The notes under the pieces were generated by a model. That model worked only from the letters and a program-made list of their open reading frames with translations, was not told where the DNA came from and made no database searches. Made by a program: the position numbers and the translations under genes. Shown in pieces: positions 61,156-64,000 of a DNA stretch of 64,000 nucleotides (positions are counted from its first letter, which is position 1; the number at the start of each line of letters is the position of its first letter). Origin of the DNA: Promicromonospora sukumoe (GTDB lineage: Bacteria > Actinomycetota > Actinomycetes > Actinomycetales > Cellulomonadaceae). Location: NCBI RefSeq assembly GCF_014137995.1, contig NZ_JACGWV010000001.1, positions 1,674,001-1,738,000 on the forward strand. The letters run 5' to 3'.

Positions 61156-62424
61156 ATGTCCGCGCCCGGCCCCACGATCCTGCACGCCGACCTGGACGCG
61201 TTCTACGCGTCGGTCGAGCAGCTGCTGGACCCTGACCTGCGCGGTCGGCCGATCGCCGTCGGAGGCGGGCCGCGCGGGGGAGTCGTGCTCGCGGCCTCGT
61301 ACGAGGCCAAGAGGTTCGGCGTCCAGGGCGGGATGCCCGGCTGGCGCGCGGCCCGGCTCTGCCCCGACCTCCTGTTCGTCCGCGGCCACTTCGGCGAGTA
61401 CCAGCGCCTCGGTGACGCCGTCATGGGGGTCCTCGCCGACGTCACGCCCGTCGTCGAACGGATCTCCATCGACGAGGCATTCCTCGACGTGTCCGGGGCG
61501 ACGCACCTGTTCGGCCCGCCCGCGGCCATCGCGGCGCGCATCCGCGAGCGCGTCCGCGACGAGGTCGGCCTGCCCATCTCGGTCGGCGCCGCGCGGACCA
61601 AGCACCTCGCGAAGATCGCCTCACAGGTCGCCAAGCCCGACGGCCTGGTCGTCGTCGACCCCGGCGCCGAGCGGACCTTCCTCGACCCGCTGCCCGTCAG
61701 CCTCATCTGGGGCGTGGGACCCGTCAACGAGCAGCGCCTGGCCGACCTCGGCATCCGCACCATCGGCGAGCTGGCCCGCACCCCGTCGTCCGCGGTCGAG
61801 CACATCCTGGGGCACGCCGTCGGGCACAAGCTCAGCGCCATGGCGCACGACGAGGACCCGCGCCGGGTCGTCACCAGCCGTCGCGCCCGCTCCGTGGGGG
61901 CGCAGTCGGCCCTGAGCAGACGGCGGCCCGAGCCCGACGACGTCCGCGCGGTCCTGGCGCACCTGTCCGACCGGGTCTCGCGGCGGCTGCGGGCCAAGGG
62001 GCGCGCGGGGCGCACTGTGACGGTCGCCGTGCGGTTCGCGGGCATGACCCGGGCGACGCGCTCGCTCACGCTGCCCGTGCCGATGTCCGCGACGCTCACC
62101 CTCACCGAGGTCGCGGTGCGGCTGGCCTGGTCCGCCATCGACGACGCGGGCGACGACGCCGCGCCGTGCGAGATCACGCTGCTCGGCGTCTCCGTCTCGA
62201 ACATCGCGGACCAGTCGGCCGTCCAGATGGAGCTCGACCTCGACCCGCCGGACCCGTGGCGGCCCGGCTCCGCGCCGGGCGTGGCGCGGGGCGCCGTCGA
62301 CGAGTCGATGGACGCGATCCGCACCCGGTTCGGCGGGGACGCCGTCGGCTACCTCCCCGTGGTGCTGCGCCGCGGGGGCGCCGTGCCCGACGAGTTCCGC
62401 GAGCTCGCCGAGCACGACCTGTGA
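61156..62424 (+). CDS. dinB: DNA polymerase IV (Y-family, translesion)
   Basis: A 422-residue Y-family polymerase. LHADLDAFYASVEQLLDP begins the palm with the first catalytic Asp; AASYEAKRFGVQGGMP and SIDEAFLDVSGA carry the finger residues and the second Asp/Glu pair. The thumb helix-hairpin-helix (LIWGVGPVNEQRLADLGI) and the little-finger domain follow. QMELDL near residue 355 resembles a sliding-clamp motif. It copies past damaged bases. A LexA box in the promoter indicates SOS induction. Confidence 0.92.
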   Translation: MSAPGPTILHADLDAFYASVEQLLDPDLRGRPIAVGGGPRGGVVLAASYEAKRFGVQGGMPGWRAARLCPDLLFVRGHFGEYQRLGDAVMGVLADVTPVVERISIDEAFLDVSGATHLFGPPAAIAARIRERVRDEVGLPISVGAARTKHLAKIASQVAKPDGLVVVDPGAERTFLDPLPVSLIWGVGPVNEQRLADLGIRTIGELARTPSSAVEHILGHAVGHKLSAMAHDEDPRRVVTSRRARSVGAQSALSRRRPEPDDVRAVLAHLSDRVSRRLRAKGRAGRTVTVAVRFAGMTRATRSLTLPVPMSATLTLTEVAVRLAWSAIDDAGDDAAPCEITLLGVSVSNIADQSAVQMELDLDPPDPWRPGSAPGVARGAVDESMDAIRTRFGGDAVGYLPVVLRRGGAVPDEFRELAEHDL

Positions 62425-62449
62425 GCACGACCCGTGACCACGGCGGGCA

Positions 62450-64000
<1,551 letters not shown>

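Overview
The window is very GC-rich actinobacterial DNA. GTG starts are common, several mRNAs look leaderless, the SOS box is of the actinobacterial type and there is a Streptomyces-like PHO box. The set of glycoside hydrolases (GH76, GH78, GH97, GH125) with CBM6, NPCBM, CBM5/12 and ricin modules suggests a soil polysaccharide degrader from the Micrococcales, most like Promicromonosporaceae or Cellulomonadaceae. That placement is inference; no rRNA or other marker gene is present.

Layout. 1-4280: most of a giant membrane-anchored Ig/cadherin-like repeat protein (minus strand, C-terminus off the left edge). 4470-4781: small membrane protein with an L7/L12-like tail. 4984-8519: copper operon copZ, a His/Met-rich secreted protein and a CPC-type P-ATPase, behind two CsoR-like operators. 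8608-14809: FMN reductase/HxlR pair, TetR/QacA-type efflux pair, an SDR and the K+ transporter Kup. 15072-17371: a second, CPH-type P-ATPase with the same operator as the copper operon. 17435-21905: secreted GH97 and a Pho-box-linked secreted GDPD. 22052-24045: DUF808 protein and a GNAT enzyme. 24416-31551: LacI-controlled ABC importer with a GH78 rhamnosidase. 31752-34611: VOC protein, SDR and aldehyde dehydrogenase. 34719-41606: alpha-mannan locus (GH125, two permeases, binding protein, GH76, GntR/LacI hybrid regulator). 41641-44119: VOC protein and a reductase/MarR pair. 44154-44678: tandem palindrome array. 44839-46743: secreted GH76. 47013-53218: heme-degrading-domain protein, ricin-lectin membrane protein, a second secreted GH97 with chitin-binding modules, a YgjV protein and a hypothetical. 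53332-55220: unrecognised secreted repeat protein and a candidate small RNA. 55248-61024: four-gene sugar-acid operon with its GntR regulator. 61127-64000: LexA-controlled dinB and a truncated recQ.

How it works together. Secreted GH76 and GH97 enzymes would attack alpha-mannan and alpha-gluco/galactosides outside the cell. Two carbohydrate ABC importers (with no ATPase gene, so presumably sharing an MsiK-type ATPase encoded elsewhere) bring in oligosaccharides, which cytoplasmic GH125, GH76 and GH78 finish. Sugar acids enter through the MFS carrier and are converted to 2-oxoglutarate. The two copper ATPase loci share one operator type.

The least ordinary material is intergenic. Long near-perfect palindromes recur as families: A (2 copies), B (3 copies) and C (3 copies in about 227-bp tandem units). 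Several are flanked by short tandem repeats, and family C is intertwined with decayed copies of a Cys-Pro-Ala-Asp-Pro peptide repeat from the end of a MarR gene. No insertion sequence, tRNA, rRNA or CRISPR array was seen.
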